64,000 nt of DNA. Source: Peptoniphilaceae bacterium (GTDB taxonomy: Bacteria > Bacillota > Clostridia > Tissierellales > Peptoniphilaceae). The notes beneath the pieces are model-generated. The model had not been told where the DNA came from, did not search any database, and saw nothing but the letters and a program-made list of their open reading frames with translations. Every line of letters begins with the position of its first letter. The stretch's first letter is position 1. The DNA lies in contig CABJAE010000010.1 of NCBI GenBank assembly GCA_902363535.1, forward strand, positions 30,961-94,960. Direction: 5' to 3'. Below, one piece after another: positions 53,484 through 62,270 of this stretch. Made by a program: the position numbers and the translations under genes.

Positions 53484-53497
53484 AATCAATCTCCTTC

Positions 53498-55453
53498 TCA
53501 GTGCTTGTTTTGGGTTAATTTCAGACTGTCGGAGCGGAATTCCCGTCCGCTGCCGTCGTAGTAGCGGCTGAACAATTCGTAGTATTCCAGGCGCAGGCCT
53601 TGGATGAAGACGATAAGCCCTTCCAGACCGATGATTAAAATGTTTCCTAAAACCAAAATCACGTAACCGCCTACGTTGTGGGGCGCCATTTCACTCATGA
53701 CGTGGAAGGCCATAAAAAGCCCCACGTGGTTAATGGCAAAGGCGCCGACACGAATAAAGGACACGATCCCCGACAAGGTGGAGATCAACAGCTCGATCAT
53801 GGAGAACGAGCTTTCGATAAAGTAGCCGCTCTTGTTTCCGCCGTAATCCACATCGGTCTTTGAAATCTTCGCCATGAGGGGCTTTTTGAAGATCATAAGC
53901 ACGATGGAGACGATGAGGATTCCCAAAGCCACGGGCATGGGAATAAAGGACAGGACGCCGGCCACATCCAAGATCATGGCGAGGAGCATAGCGAAGACCA
54001 AAAAGCCGAAGAGGCCGTGTTCGCCGAAAAGCCCGCGGGCCAGGTCTTTGTTTTTAATGGCATTGGCAAAGTTCATGCCGTAGGCCAAGACCAAAAGCAC
54101 GATGCCGAAGCCGATGGCGGCCATAAGCACTTGGTCGATGTTTTGGAAGGGTCTGAGCCAGAGGGCGTCGATGATTTCTTCGTTTCCGAAGACCGAGCCG
54201 TACAAGAAGCCGAAGACGACGGAGGATGCGCCCATGCGCATTAAGAGGCCGCCCATGTCTTTTTGTTTCTTTTTCGAGACGAGCCAGCCGATAAGCATAA
54301 AGATCGCCCCTTGCCCCACGTCGCCGAACATGGCGCCGAAGAGCAGCATGTAGGTAATGCCGACAAAGATCGTCGGGTCGATTTCGTTGTAATGGGGAAT
54401 GCCGTACATGCGAACCAAGAGCTCGAAGGGCTTAAAGAACTTTGGGTTTTTCAGCTTCGTCGGCGGGGTAATGCCCCGAGCTGCTTCCTCCTCGCTTTGG
54501 GTGGTGATCACCACGTCGTCGAACTTCGCCGTGCGGCGTCGTATTTCTTCCACACCGGCCTCGTCGGTCCAGCCCGTAATAAGGAAATACTCCTTGGCCG
54601 TGGCCATTTGTTGCTTGGCCTCTTCGATCCGGCCCAAAAAGAGCATGTGGCCTAAAATCTCCCGCACCTTGTCCCTGTCGTCGCGGTAGAGGGTCTTGCG
54701 TTCCTCGTCCAGCTCCGCCAGGCGGGTGTAGAGATCCGTTTCTTCTTTTTCGAGCTTGGCCAAGGTTTCCTTCGCCGTCCCCATGGCATTGTCCATAACC
54801 GGCACGTCGATCCAGTGGAGGGATTTCAATACCCGGTCGATTTCATCGGCCACTTCGTTGGGATAGACGATCATGTAGACTTCTTCATCTTCGAAGGAGC
54901 CCGTGTGAAAGACAATGGCCAGGAGATTTTCGTAGCTGTTTTTCAAACGCACCCGGGCGGATTTTTCCAGGCGGCCGAAGCGGGCCGTGAAATACTTCAT
55001 GTCCCGGATTTGGTTTAAGTCCACGTCCACATTTTCAAAGAGGGCCATGTTTTGCTTGAAGTTTTCGATGGCCTCCAAGCGTTTGTGGATTTCCTCATAT
55101 TCCGTGCGCATGGGCTCGACCCGATCCAACAGGGCCTGATACCTGCGGTTTAGGCTCTCGGCGTCTTCGAAGCCGGTGATCTTTAAGTCCTTAATATGGA
55201 AGTAGTCCACCATTTTCTGCGCCTCTTGGGCCTTTTGTCTGATATCCGTGTTAATGGGAAAGGGCGCCAGATTGTTTAAGTCGACGACCATCTCCACATT
55301 GTCTTCGAGAGAGTAAATATTGCTGTTCTCCGCCAATTGGGTCATGGCGTCGACCATATCCAGCGCTTCCGAATCCAGGACCTGGAACAAAATATCCTTC
55401 AGGTTCTCGATCCGGCCGACGGCACTGAGCATGACCATTCTCTCTACTGCCAT
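53498..55453 (-). CDS. atpI: V-type ATP synthase subunit I (a)
   Basis: A 651-residue stator subunit. The first about 350 residues form a cytoplasmic arm with long helices; the rest has eight membrane helices, beginning around YMLLFGAMFGDVGQGAIFMLIG, and includes the essential Arg of the ion path in the seventh helix (SFIRVGAFAINHVGLF). Overlaps atpC by 10 bases. Confidence 0.96.
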   Translation of the reverse strand: MAVERMVMLSAVGRIENLKDILFQVLDSEALDMVDAMTQLAENSNIYSLEDNVEMVVDLNNLAPFPINTDIRQKAQEAQKMVDYFHIKDLKITGFEDAESLNRRYQALLDRVEPMRTEYEEIHKRLEAIENFKQNMALFENVDVDLNQIRDMKYFTARFGRLEKSARVRLKNSYENLLAIVFHTGSFEDEEVYMIVYPNEVADEIDRVLKSLHWIDVPVMDNAMGTAKETLAKLEKEETDLYTRLAELDEERKTLYRDDRDKVREILGHMLFLGRIEEAKQQMATAKEYFLITGWTDEAGVEEIRRRTAKFDDVVITTQSEEEAARGITPPTKLKNPKFFKPFELLVRMYGIPHYNEIDPTIFVGITYMLLFGAMFGDVGQGAIFMLIGWLVSKKKQKDMGGLLMRMGASSVVFGFLYGSVFGNEEIIDALWLRPFQNIDQVLMAAIGFGIVLLVLAYGMNFANAIKNKDLARGLFGEHGLFGFLVFAMLLAMILDVAGVLSFIPMPVALGILIVSIVLMIFKKPLMAKISKTDVDYGGNKSGYFIESSFSMIELLISTLSGIVSFIRVGAFAINHVGLFMAFHVMSEMAPHNVGGYVILVLGNILIIGLEGLIVFIQGLRLEYYELFSRYYDGSGREFRSDSLKLTQNKH

Positions 55454-56463
55454 ACTTCACCTTCTTTCATAGGAATCGTCAAAAGACTCCTGATTAAATC
55501 TTTTCCGAAGCCGAGCCTCAGCCCTTCCAAGGTGGTGGAGACGTCTTTTATGGCGTTTTCCAGCAAAATGGACAAGGCGACGATTCGACCCAGGCTTAAA
55601 CCCGCCTGTTGGTAATGTTTTTCATAGACGGCGGCCAAATCCCTCGTGGCCAATATGTCGGCCATTTGGTTGTTTCGCTTTTCCTGGAAGAGGAAGGAAA
55701 AAGACGAGTTCCTCACCGAGCGCACCAGGGCGTTCACATCTTCCGCATAGATCCAGGATTTTAAAAGCTTCGGGGGAATGTTTCCGCCGTGAATGACGAA
55801 GTTTTCCATTTCCGACTTTAATATGTCGTAGGTCTTTTTGCCCCGGTAAATGTAGCGAATGTTCAACAGATCCACATGGCGATTCAGCATGGCCATGATT
55901 TCCTTGCGGTCTTTTTTCGGCAGCTCTCGCGCTTCCTTAATCAGGCGCTCGTAGTAGCTTCTGTCCAGCTCCATTTCGATGTAGAAAAGAATCCGGTCGC
56001 GGGAGACCCCTTTGTAAGCGGAAAGCGTCCGGCCGTAGGGCGTGGCCTCCAAGACCTTAAACAATTCGTCGGGACCGACGGCTTGATCCTTGGGCAAGAG
56101 CATGGGATCCAGGGCCAAAAGGCTTTTTCTGACAAGGCCCACGTCTTCGTCGTGATAGACCGCCCGGAAGATCCGCTTTAAATCCTGAATTTCATAGCGC
56201 GTTAAAAGGGCGTTGTAAAAGCTCCGGGCCGATCCCTGTAAGTAGTAGTGAAAGCCCTTTAAGGTATCGTAGACCTTTTGTGCCATCTTTACATTCACTT
56301 CCAGCAGATGGGGGTCTTCGGTAAGCTCCAAGCCCCACGTACTTTCTAAGATCGCCAGACCGTCTTTAATGTTTCCCGCTTCCAGAATCTTTAAAGGCAC
56401 TTCCGGCTTAAGAAAACGGGCGTAGACGGCCACGGCTTTGGTGTTGACTGCAGCGTAACTCAT
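55444..56463 (-). CDS. atpC: V-type ATP synthase subunit C (d)
   Basis: A 339-residue helical protein that sits on the proteolipid ring and takes up the D/F shaft. Recognisable parts are YAAVNTKAVAVYARFL at the start and VDLLNIRYIYRGKKTYD, a stretch shared by archaeal and bacterial subunits C. It starts 13 bases after the G-like gene and comes before atpI, an unusual position. Confidence 0.93.
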   Translation of the reverse strand: MSYAAVNTKAVAVYARFLKPEVPLKILEAGNIKDGLAILESTWGLELTEDPHLLEVNVKMAQKVYDTLKGFHYYLQGSARSFYNALLTRYEIQDLKRIFRAVYHDEDVGLVRKSLLALDPMLLPKDQAVGPDELFKVLEATPYGRTLSAYKGVSRDRILFYIEMELDRSYYERLIKEARELPKKDRKEIMAMLNRHVDLLNIRYIYRGKKTYDILKSEMENFVIHGGNIPPKLLKSWIYAEDVNALVRSVRNSSFSFLFQEKRNNQMADILATRDLAAVYEKHYQQAGLSLGRIVALSILLENAIKDVSTTLEGLRLGFGKDLIRSLLTIPMKEGEVWQ

Positions 56464-56475
56464 ACTCGCCTCCCA

Positions 56476-56784
56476 TCAAATGTCCAGGAGTTGAAACGCT
56501 TCTTCCACCAATTCCGCTTTGTGGGCTTTATACACCGCATCCACCGATTCCAGCTTCTTGCGGTTGTTTTCTTTGATTCCCTCGACCACGTCCATGGCCT
56601 CGTTGTAAATCGCATCGTAACTGTCCTTCGCCGAAGCCTTCGACGCTTCCCGCTCGTCCACTTCCATTTCCGTGAAATGCTTTTGCAGATCCGCTTTTTC
56701 GTCGTCGATGGCCTTTTCTTCTTGTCGAACCATGGCATCGGTTCGTTCGTCCAATTCTATGACGCTTCGAATCAAGTGTTCCAA
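56476..56784 (-). CDS. V-type ATP synthase subunit G/H-like stalk protein
   Basis: A 102-residue, almost entirely helical, highly charged protein (EKADLQKHFTEMEVDEREASK), fitting the G (AhaH/NtpF) half of the peripheral stalk that pairs with subunit E. Sequence conservation is weak, so the call rests on length, coiled-coil composition and position as first gene of the operon. It starts at TTG (56784) with AAAGGGGAG upstream. Confidence 0.8.
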   Translation of the reverse strand: MEHLIRSVIELDERTDAMVRQEEKAIDDEKADLQKHFTEMEVDEREASKASAKDSYDAIYNEAMDVVEGIKENNRKKLESVDAVYKAHKAELVEEAFQLLDI

Positions 56785-56847
56785 CGTACTCCCCTTTCCA
56801 TTAAATATTCGGTAAATCCCCCCGAAAGAGGACTTACAGGTATGATC

Positions 56848-56876
56848 ATTTTAGCACTTGCCCCTTCGTAAAGCAA
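56848..56876 (-). promoter_or_regulatory. Promoter of the V-ATPase operon
   Basis: On the minus strand TTGCTT (56871-56876), exactly 17 bases, TAAAAT (56848-56853), about 60 bases before the TTG start of the first gene. Confidence 0.55.
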
Positions 56877-57145
56877 AAAAACAACACTGCAGAATCGGCA
56901 GTTTTTTCAAATTTGCACCGTTTTATTTGTGAAAAGAAGGTTGCCGCGATTTAAAAATAAAATAGGGAAAAATCGCCTCGGGAAAATCTATTTAAAATCG
57001 GCGTTTTTACATCAAATAAAGCGACAATTTTTCGAAAACACGATTCATTCTCAAAGGCCTTTCTTTTTGAGCCTCTGACAGGTAAAAATAATTGTGTTTT
57101 TGCAAATTTTTTCCATTTTTCGGTGAATTTGCGCCAGTTTTTTGG
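56877..57145. other. AT-rich gene-free stretch between V-ATPase operon and lrp
   Basis: About 270 bases with no frame of note. It holds a weak inverted repeat ACTGC/GCAGT at 56886-56902 with T-rich flanks on both sides, and otherwise only AT-rich sequence upstream of the lrp promoter. Confidence 0.5.
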
Positions 57146-57151
57146 TATAAT
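57146..57151 (+). promoter_or_regulatory. -10 element of the lrp-like gene
   Basis: TATAAT, 40 bases before the ATG at 57192; no clear -35 at standard distance. Confidence 0.45.
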
Positions 57152-57191
57152 TTCATTAACCTATTTGTTTTGATTAAAGGAGGTGCATAAG

Positions 57192-57683
57192 ATGCACATC
57201 AATCGCTTTACCGGTGATTCCATCGACACATATATCTTGTCCCTGCTCAACGAAAACAGCCGCATGTCGCTGTCTGACATCGCGAAAAAAGTGAGCCTTT
57301 CCGTTTCGGCCACGCGCAATCGGATCCATCGCTTGGAAGATGCAGGCGTCATTGCCGGCTACACCATTCTTCTCGGCGGAGAAGAGGACGATTCCTACAT
57401 CCACTCCTTCTGTCTCATCGACATCTCCGAGGAAGACAATACCTTGGAAGAATTTATTAACTACATCCAATCTTCCGACCAAGTGACCGACTGCTGGAAG
57501 CTTATGGGGGAATACCAGTTCTTAATTCGCATTAAATCCACCTCGTCGAAAGCTTTAGACGATTTTTTAATGCGCCTCAGGGAATCCATTTCCATTAAGC
57601 GGACCAACACCATCGGCGCCTTGAACCAGGTCAAGGGAAAAGACATTCGCGAACACAATGCCATTCGGATTCAGGAAAAGTAA
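57192..57683 (+). CDS. Lrp/AsnC-family transcriptional regulator
   Basis: A 163-residue regulator. The N-terminal helix-turn-helix is SRMSLSDIAKKVSLSVSATRNRIHRLEDAGVIAGYT; the C-terminal RAM domain (about 65-150) binds amino acids and forms the dimer. It lies convergent to hom and close to asd, so regulation of aspartate-family genes is a reasonable but untested idea. ATG at 57192 with AAAGGAGG 8 bases upstream; a GTG three codons earlier overlaps that site. Confidence 0.92.
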   Translation: MHINRFTGDSIDTYILSLLNENSRMSLSDIAKKVSLSVSATRNRIHRLEDAGVIAGYTILLGGEEDDSYIHSFCLIDISEEDNTLEEFINYIQSSDQVTDCWKLMGEYQFLIRIKSTSSKALDDFLMRLRESISIKRTNTIGALNQVKGKDIREHNAIRIQEK

Positions 57684-57686
57684 AGG

Positions 57687-57710
57687 CGGGCGCTTCGGCG
57701 CTCGTTTTTT
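57687..57710 (+). terminator. Terminator after the lrp-like gene
   Basis: CGGGCGC, tetraloop TTCG, GCGCTCG (57687-57704), six T. Confidence 0.92.
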
Positions 57711-57719
57711 AATGGACGC

Positions 57720-57746
57720 AAAAAGACAAGCCACGCCGGGCTTGTC
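57720..57746 (-). terminator. Terminator after hom
   Basis: GACAAGCC, loop CGGCGT, GGCTTGTC on the minus strand (57725-57746), then a T-run (57720-57724). It starts 10 bases after the stop. Confidence 0.88.
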
Positions 57747-57755
57747 TTTCAATCT

Positions 57756-58895
57756 TTAGTCTTCGATGCGCGCAAAGAAGGTCTTTCCGTCCAGTTTCTT
57801 CAGTAATTCGTCTCGGGCCATGTCCTTGGTGTAAGTGAATCCTTCATCCACCCGGTCGACGAAATCGCCTTCCAGCTCGTTTGCCACGAAGTAGCGGCCG
57901 CGAATGGGCGCAAGCTTTACATCGCCTCGTTTCATTAAAGGCATGGCGCTCTTTGTGGCGGCGGCTACGAGATCGGCCACCACGGCGTTGCCCGTGGGCT
58001 CTTTGCCGGCACCGGGGCCGGTGAAGGCCAAATCGCCGACCCAGCTGCCCTTTACATTGACCTGATTAATGGCATCGGGCAAAATGGCCAAACTGTCCGC
58101 GCCGTCTAAAAGCACCGGTTCCACCACGGCTTCGATGCCGCCTTCTGCGGGCTTGGCGGAAGCCACGAGTTTCACCTTTTTATTTTGCGCTTTCAGATAG
58201 GCCACCACGGATTGATCGATTTGGGCGATGCCCCGGGTGGGAATGGCGTCGCCGTTTACGTGGCCGAAGGCCATTTCGATTAATAAATGAAGTTTTCTGC
58301 GGGTGTCGTAGCCTTCCACATCGTCGGTGGGGTCTTGTTCGGCGTAGCCAAGCTTTTGGCACAGGGCCAGGGTGTCTTTGTAATCGGCGCCTTCTTTAAA
58401 CATGGCGTTTAAGAGGTAGTTGCAGGTGCCGTTTAAAATGCCTTTCACATCCATGATGTCGTTTTGCAAGCAAAGAGCCCGCAGAGGCGTCAGGACGGGA
58501 ATGCCGCCGCCCACGGCCGCTTCAAACAAAAATGGTGCGCCGGTTTTTTCCGATAAGGCCACGAGCTCTTCGTAGTGGGCGCTGACGCAGGCTTTGTTGG
58601 CGGTCACCACGCCCACGCCTTTTTCCAGAGCCCGGCGCATGTAGTCGTAGGCCATGTCCATGGCGCCGGTGGCTTCGGCGACGCAGTCCACTTCGGCGAG
58701 GACCTGATCGTATTCCTTTGCCGTAACCACGGGCTCGTCGATTTCAAGCTCCAGGGTATTTCTGCTTCTGTCCGAAGCCACCACGTAGGCGATCTCCATG
58801 GGGCCGATTGTTTTTTCGAAAACCTCTTGTCGATCCTTTAAAATGTCGTAGGCGCCGCGACCCACGGTGCCGAATCCGATTAATGCCAGTTTCAT
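57756..58895 (-). CDS. hom: Homoserine dehydrogenase
   Basis: A 379-residue enzyme reducing aspartate semialdehyde to homoserine for threonine and methionine. The nucleotide site is GFGTVGRGAYD, the catalytic region VTANKACVS, GGGIPVL and GYAEQDPTDDVEGYD. There is no C-terminal ACT domain, so threonine feedback of the usual kind is not expected. ATG at 58895 with AAAGGGG; the frame is open 7 codons further. Transcribed from the palindromic promoter shared with asd. Confidence 0.95.
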   Translation of the reverse strand: MKLALIGFGTVGRGAYDILKDRQEVFEKTIGPMEIAYVVASDRSRNTLELEIDEPVVTAKEYDQVLAEVDCVAEATGAMDMAYDYMRRALEKGVGVVTANKACVSAHYEELVALSEKTGAPFLFEAAVGGGIPVLTPLRALCLQNDIMDVKGILNGTCNYLLNAMFKEGADYKDTLALCQKLGYAEQDPTDDVEGYDTRRKLHLLIEMAFGHVNGDAIPTRGIAQIDQSVVAYLKAQNKKVKLVASAKPAEGGIEAVVEPVLLDGADSLAILPDAINQVNVKGSWVGDLAFTGPGAGKEPTGNAVVADLVAAATKSAMPLMKRGDVKLAPIRGRYFVANELEGDFVDRVDEGFTYTKDMARDELLKKLDGKTFFARIED

Positions 58896-58941
58896 GTTTT
58901 CCCCTTTCTTTTTCACTTCGCTACATTCAGTCCATTATGAA

Positions 58942-58974
58942 TTGACTATACTAGAGTGTTTTTGTTATAGTCAA
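58942..58974. promoter_or_regulatory. Symmetric, fully overlapping divergent promoters of hom and asd
   Basis: The arms TTGACTATA (58942-58950) and TATAGTCAA (58966-58974) are perfect inverted repeats 15 bases apart. Read rightward they give -35 TTGACT, 18 bases, -10 TATAGT towards asd; read leftward the same bases give -35 TTGACT, 18 bases, -10 TATAGT towards hom. Predicted leaders are about 34 and 43 bases. The -35 of one promoter overlaps the -10 of the other on both sides. Confidence 0.75.
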
Positions 58975-59011
58975 GAAAAACATTGCTCACTTATAAGAAA
59001 GAAGGTTTATT

Positions 59012-60007
59012 ATGACGATCTATCGCACAGCTATTTTAGGCGCAACGGGTCTTGTGGGCCAAACCATGCGCAGCATTTTGGAAGAAAGGAATCTCCCCCT
59101 GGAACTTTCCATGTTTGCATCGAAAAACAGTGCGGGCAAGACCTTTACTTTTAACGGTGAAGAACACGTCATCGAAGAGCTTACGGAAGACGCCTTGCGT
59201 GAAGGCAAATTCGACTACGTACTCAGTGCTTTAGACGGCGATTTGGCCGCCAAATTCTGTCCCGTGGCCGCCGAAGCGGGCACCATTGTCATCGACAACA
59301 GCTCCCACTTCCGCATGGCGGAGGGCATTCCCTTGGTGGTCCCCGAAATCAATCCGGAAGATATTTCCGACAAGGCGGGCATTATCGCCAATCCCAACTG
59401 CTCCACCATTCAATCCGTGGTGGCCTTAAAGCCTGTGGAAGACCTCTTTAAAATGAAGCGGATCGTCTTTACCACCTTCCAAGCCGTCAGCGGCTCCGGC
59501 GTGCGGGGCATCGCCGATTTGGAAAACGGCGTCAAGGGGAAAGCGCCGGAATTTTATCCCTACCCCATCGCCTTCAACTGCCTTCCCCACATCGACGACT
59601 TCCTGGACGACGGCTACACCAAGGAAGAAATGAAGATGGTGAACGAATCGAGAAAGATTTTCCACCGTCCGGATCTGGCCGTTACCGCCACCGCCGTCCG
59701 CGTGCCGGTAAAGGGCGCCCACGCCATTTCCGTGAACGTCACCTGCGAAAAGCCCATCGACATCGATAAACTCCGCGCCGCCTACGAAGCCATGGACGGC
59801 GTCGTGCTTCAAGACGACGTGAAAAATCTGGTCTATCCCCTGCAAATCAATGCCGAAGGCAAAGACGAAGTCTTCGTGGGCCGCATTCGCAAAGACGATT
59901 CCTGCGAAAACAGCTTAAACCTTTGGGTCGTCGCCGACAACATTCGCAAGGGCGCCGCATTAAACGCCATTCAAATTCTGGAAAAACACTTAAACGCACG
60001 GGCATGA
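59012..60007 (+). CDS. asd: Aspartate-semialdehyde dehydrogenase
   Basis: A 331-residue enzyme of the aspartate pathway. NADP site GATGLVGQTM at 10-19, catalytic Cys130 in NPNCST, and the substrate-binding FQAVSGSG. It supplies the semialdehyde for homoserine (hom, divergent) and for diaminopimelate. GAAGG precedes the ATG; the stop overlaps the nitrilase start (ATGA). Confidence 0.97.
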   Translation: MTIYRTAILGATGLVGQTMRSILEERNLPLELSMFASKNSAGKTFTFNGEEHVIEELTEDALREGKFDYVLSALDGDLAAKFCPVAAEAGTIVIDNSSHFRMAEGIPLVVPEINPEDISDKAGIIANPNCSTIQSVVALKPVEDLFKMKRIVFTTFQAVSGSGVRGIADLENGVKGKAPEFYPYPIAFNCLPHIDDFLDDGYTKEEMKMVNESRKIFHRPDLAVTATAVRVPVKGAHAISVNVTCEKPIDIDKLRAAYEAMDGVVLQDDVKNLVYPLQINAEGKDEVFVGRIRKDDSCENSLNLWVVADNIRKGAALNAIQILEKHLNARA

Positions 60008-60798
60008 GAGTTTCCCTTCTTCAGGCCCCCATCGGCCCCATGCTCCTCGAGGAAAATCGAAGAACGATTTTTCGCGCCATGGAAGCGTCCTTAACGGACG
60101 ATCCCGACGTGATCGTGCTCCCGGAAATGTGGAACACGGGCTTTTACCCGGAGAAGTTTTCCGCCGAAGACGACTACACGGATGAGGCCCTATGCCGAGA
60201 CCTTGCCGCCTTCGCCAAGGCCCACGCCGTGAACCTCGTGGCGGGGAGCCTCACCCTGTGGGACGGGGACAAGCGAGCGAACCGCGCCTTTGTCTACGAC
60301 CGCGAAGGCGCGCTTTTAGGCACCTACGACAAGGCCCATCTCTTTCCCATGGGGGCGGAAAAAGAATTTTTCGCCCCGGGGGATAAAAACATCGCCTTCG
60401 AACTGGACGGCGCGGAGGCGGGCATCGTCACCTGTTTCGATCTGCGCCTGCCCGAGTGGGTGCGCCTCGCCGTCATGGGGCGGGCGAAAATTCTCTTCGT
60501 TCCCATGGCCTGGGGCCTTTCCCGGGTGCCCCACATGCATCTCTTCGCCCGGGCGCGGGCCGTTGAAAATCAATGCTATGTGGTGGCGGTGAACTGCACG
60601 AAGCTCGAAGGGTACCACGCCATGGGCGGCGGTGGAAGTTGCGTCTACGACCCCATGGGCGAAGAAGTGCTCATGACGGGCACGGAAGCCTGCGTCCACA
60701 CGGTGGACTTGGATTTGAACAAGGTGGAGGAAGCCAAGGCCATGTTCGATCTCTACAAGGAACGGCGGCCGGAAATCTACGGCGGGTTGGTAAAGTAA
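60004..60798 (+). CDS. Carbon-nitrogen hydrolase (nitrilase superfamily, omega-amidase-like)
   Basis: A 264-residue amidase with the full triad Glu41 (LPEMWNTGF), Lys110 (YDKAHLF) and Cys144 (VTCFDLRLPE). MWNTGF and the overall length match the YafV/omega-amidase group, which hydrolyses alpha-ketoglutaramate or ketosuccinamate, products of transamination of glutamine or asparagine. An aminotransferase gene lies 1.5 kb downstream, which fits. ATG at 60004 overlaps the asd stop. Confidence 0.88.
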   Translation: MRVSLLQAPIGPMLLEENRRTIFRAMEASLTDDPDVIVLPEMWNTGFYPEKFSAEDDYTDEALCRDLAAFAKAHAVNLVAGSLTLWDGDKRANRAFVYDREGALLGTYDKAHLFPMGAEKEFFAPGDKNIAFELDGAEAGIVTCFDLRLPEWVRLAVMGRAKILFVPMAWGLSRVPHMHLFARARAVENQCYVVAVNCTKLEGYHAMGGGGSCVYDPMGEEVLMTGTEACVHTVDLDLNKVEEAKAMFDLYKERRPEIYGGLVK

Positions 60799-60799
60799 T

Positions 60800-61957
60800 A
60801 TGAAGAAACAAGACATTCTATCGGCGGCGGAGCAGGCGAAGGCCCACTACCGCCACCTCCATGCCCATCCGGAATTGAGCGGCGAAGAAATTGAAACCGC
60901 CCGCTACATTAAACGCGTGCTGGCTGAGCTTGACCTTCCCGTACACGACTACTCCAACGGCGGCTTTCACGACGACATCAAAGGCACGAAGAGAGGCCCC
61001 GTGGTGGCCCTTCGCGCCGACATGGACGCCCTGCCTCTTAAAGAAGACACGGGCCTTTCCTTCGCCTCAGAGAATGACGGCGTCATGCACGCCTGCGGCC
61101 ACGACATGCACATGGCCTCCCTTCTCGGCACGGCCATCTACTTCTCAGAACACCGGGACTTTCCCGGCACCGTGCGTCTGATCTTTCAGCCCAACGAGGA
61201 AAAAGACGGCGGCGCCGAGGTCATGGTGAACGAAGGCGTCATGGACGGCGTGAGCCACTGCATGGGCCTCCACGTGTCCCCCTATTTGGACGTGGGCACC
61301 TTCGGCCTGCTCCCCGGCTTTATGTACGCCGGCGTGGAAGATTTTAAAATCACCTTGACGGGCAAGGGTGGCCACGCGGCCAATCCCGAGCTCTGCACAG
61401 ATCCCATCGTCTGCGGCGGCCACGTCATCGTGGCCCTGCAAAGCATCGTGGCCCGCCACGTCTCGCCCTTTACTCCGGCGGTGGTCACCATCGGCGCCGC
61501 CCGCGGCGGCAACAAGCACAACATCATTCCCGACGAAATGATTCTTGAAGGCACCATTCGCTCAGACAACTTGGCCAATCGGGATAAGCTCCGCGGCCTC
61601 GTCACCGACATTTCCGCCGCCACGGCAAAAGCCCACGGCTGCAGCTGTACCGTGGAAATCATCAAGGGCTATGTTCCCCTTATTAACGATGAGGAGGCCA
61701 CGGAAATCGTGGCTCAGGCTCTTCGCGCCGCATGCGGCGAGGACGCTGTCATTACCCTTCCCACCCCCACTATGGGAGCGGAAGACTTCGCCTACTATTT
61801 GCAAAAAGCGCCGGGCACCTTTATCAATCTCGGCGTAAAAAATCCCGGGGACGAACGCAACGCCATTCACACGGCGCAGTTCTTCCCCGACGAGGCGGCC
61901 TTAAACTACGGCATCCTCGCCGAAGTGGCATCGGCCCTGGCCTTTATGGAAAAATAA
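60800..61957 (+). CDS. M20-family amidohydrolase
   Basis: A 385-residue M20D metallo-amidohydrolase. Zinc ligands appear in RADMDALPL, ACGHDMHMA and NEEKDGGAE; a dimerisation domain sits between (GKGGHAANPELCTDP). Relatives include N-acetyl-diaminopimelate deacetylase and hippurate or amino-acid amidohydrolases. Because asd is in the same operon, a role in diaminopimelate synthesis is possible, but the sequence alone does not decide. It follows the nitrilase gene by 1 base. Confidence 0.88.
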   Translation: MKKQDILSAAEQAKAHYRHLHAHPELSGEEIETARYIKRVLAELDLPVHDYSNGGFHDDIKGTKRGPVVALRADMDALPLKEDTGLSFASENDGVMHACGHDMHMASLLGTAIYFSEHRDFPGTVRLIFQPNEEKDGGAEVMVNEGVMDGVSHCMGLHVSPYLDVGTFGLLPGFMYAGVEDFKITLTGKGGHAANPELCTDPIVCGGHVIVALQSIVARHVSPFTPAVVTIGAARGGNKHNIIPDEMILEGTIRSDNLANRDKLRGLVTDISAATAKAHGCSCTVEIIKGYVPLINDEEATEIVAQALRAACGEDAVITLPTPTMGAEDFAYYLQKAPGTFINLGVKNPGDERNAIHTAQFFPDEAALNYGILAEVASALAFMEK

Positions 61958-61962
61958 CCCTT

Positions 61963-61994
61963 TCCCTCGACACCATTCGTCGGGGGATTTTTTT
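61963..61994 (+). terminator. Terminator of the asd operon
   Basis: TCCCTCGAC, loop ACCATTC, GTCGGGGGA (61963-61987) followed by seven T. The remaining bases to 62190 are AT-rich with nothing recognisable. Confidence 0.9.
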
Positions 61995-62191
61995 GTTCTC
62001 AGAAAATTTTAAGGGAGCCAAACATTTTTTAAAAAATCACATTGGCCATTCTTTTCGAATTTCTTGAATCCTACGCCCCGTTTGAAGAATAAAACAAAAG
62101 TCAAAAACCCTTTTGGTGCACGTTTTTTCTATGGGCCGATTTCCCTTCTTTTTCCCGGGGAATCTATTTGATTTCAGGCCTTACAACATCA

Positions 62192-62220
62192 TTGACTTTC
62201 AACAATGTACGATATACAAT
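62192..62220 (+). promoter_or_regulatory. Promoter of the aminotransferase gene
   Basis: TTGACT (62192-62197), exactly 17 bases, TACAAT (62215-62220); leader about 45 bases to the ATG at 62271. Confidence 0.75.
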
Positions 62221-62270
62221 AATCTTATAAAACGTTACCACGCAGTTTTTTATGATGAAAGGAGTTCTTA

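Noticed and set aside
56886..56902. Weak hairpin with T-runs upstream of the V-ATPase operon, considered as a terminator
   Set aside because: The stem has only five pairs and no gene ends near it on either strand; kept only as a remark on the gene-free stretch.
59923..60003. N-terminal extension of the nitrilase frame
   Set aside because: These codons read asd in another phase; the ATG at 60004 overlaps the asd stop and starts the family's usual MRVSLLQ.
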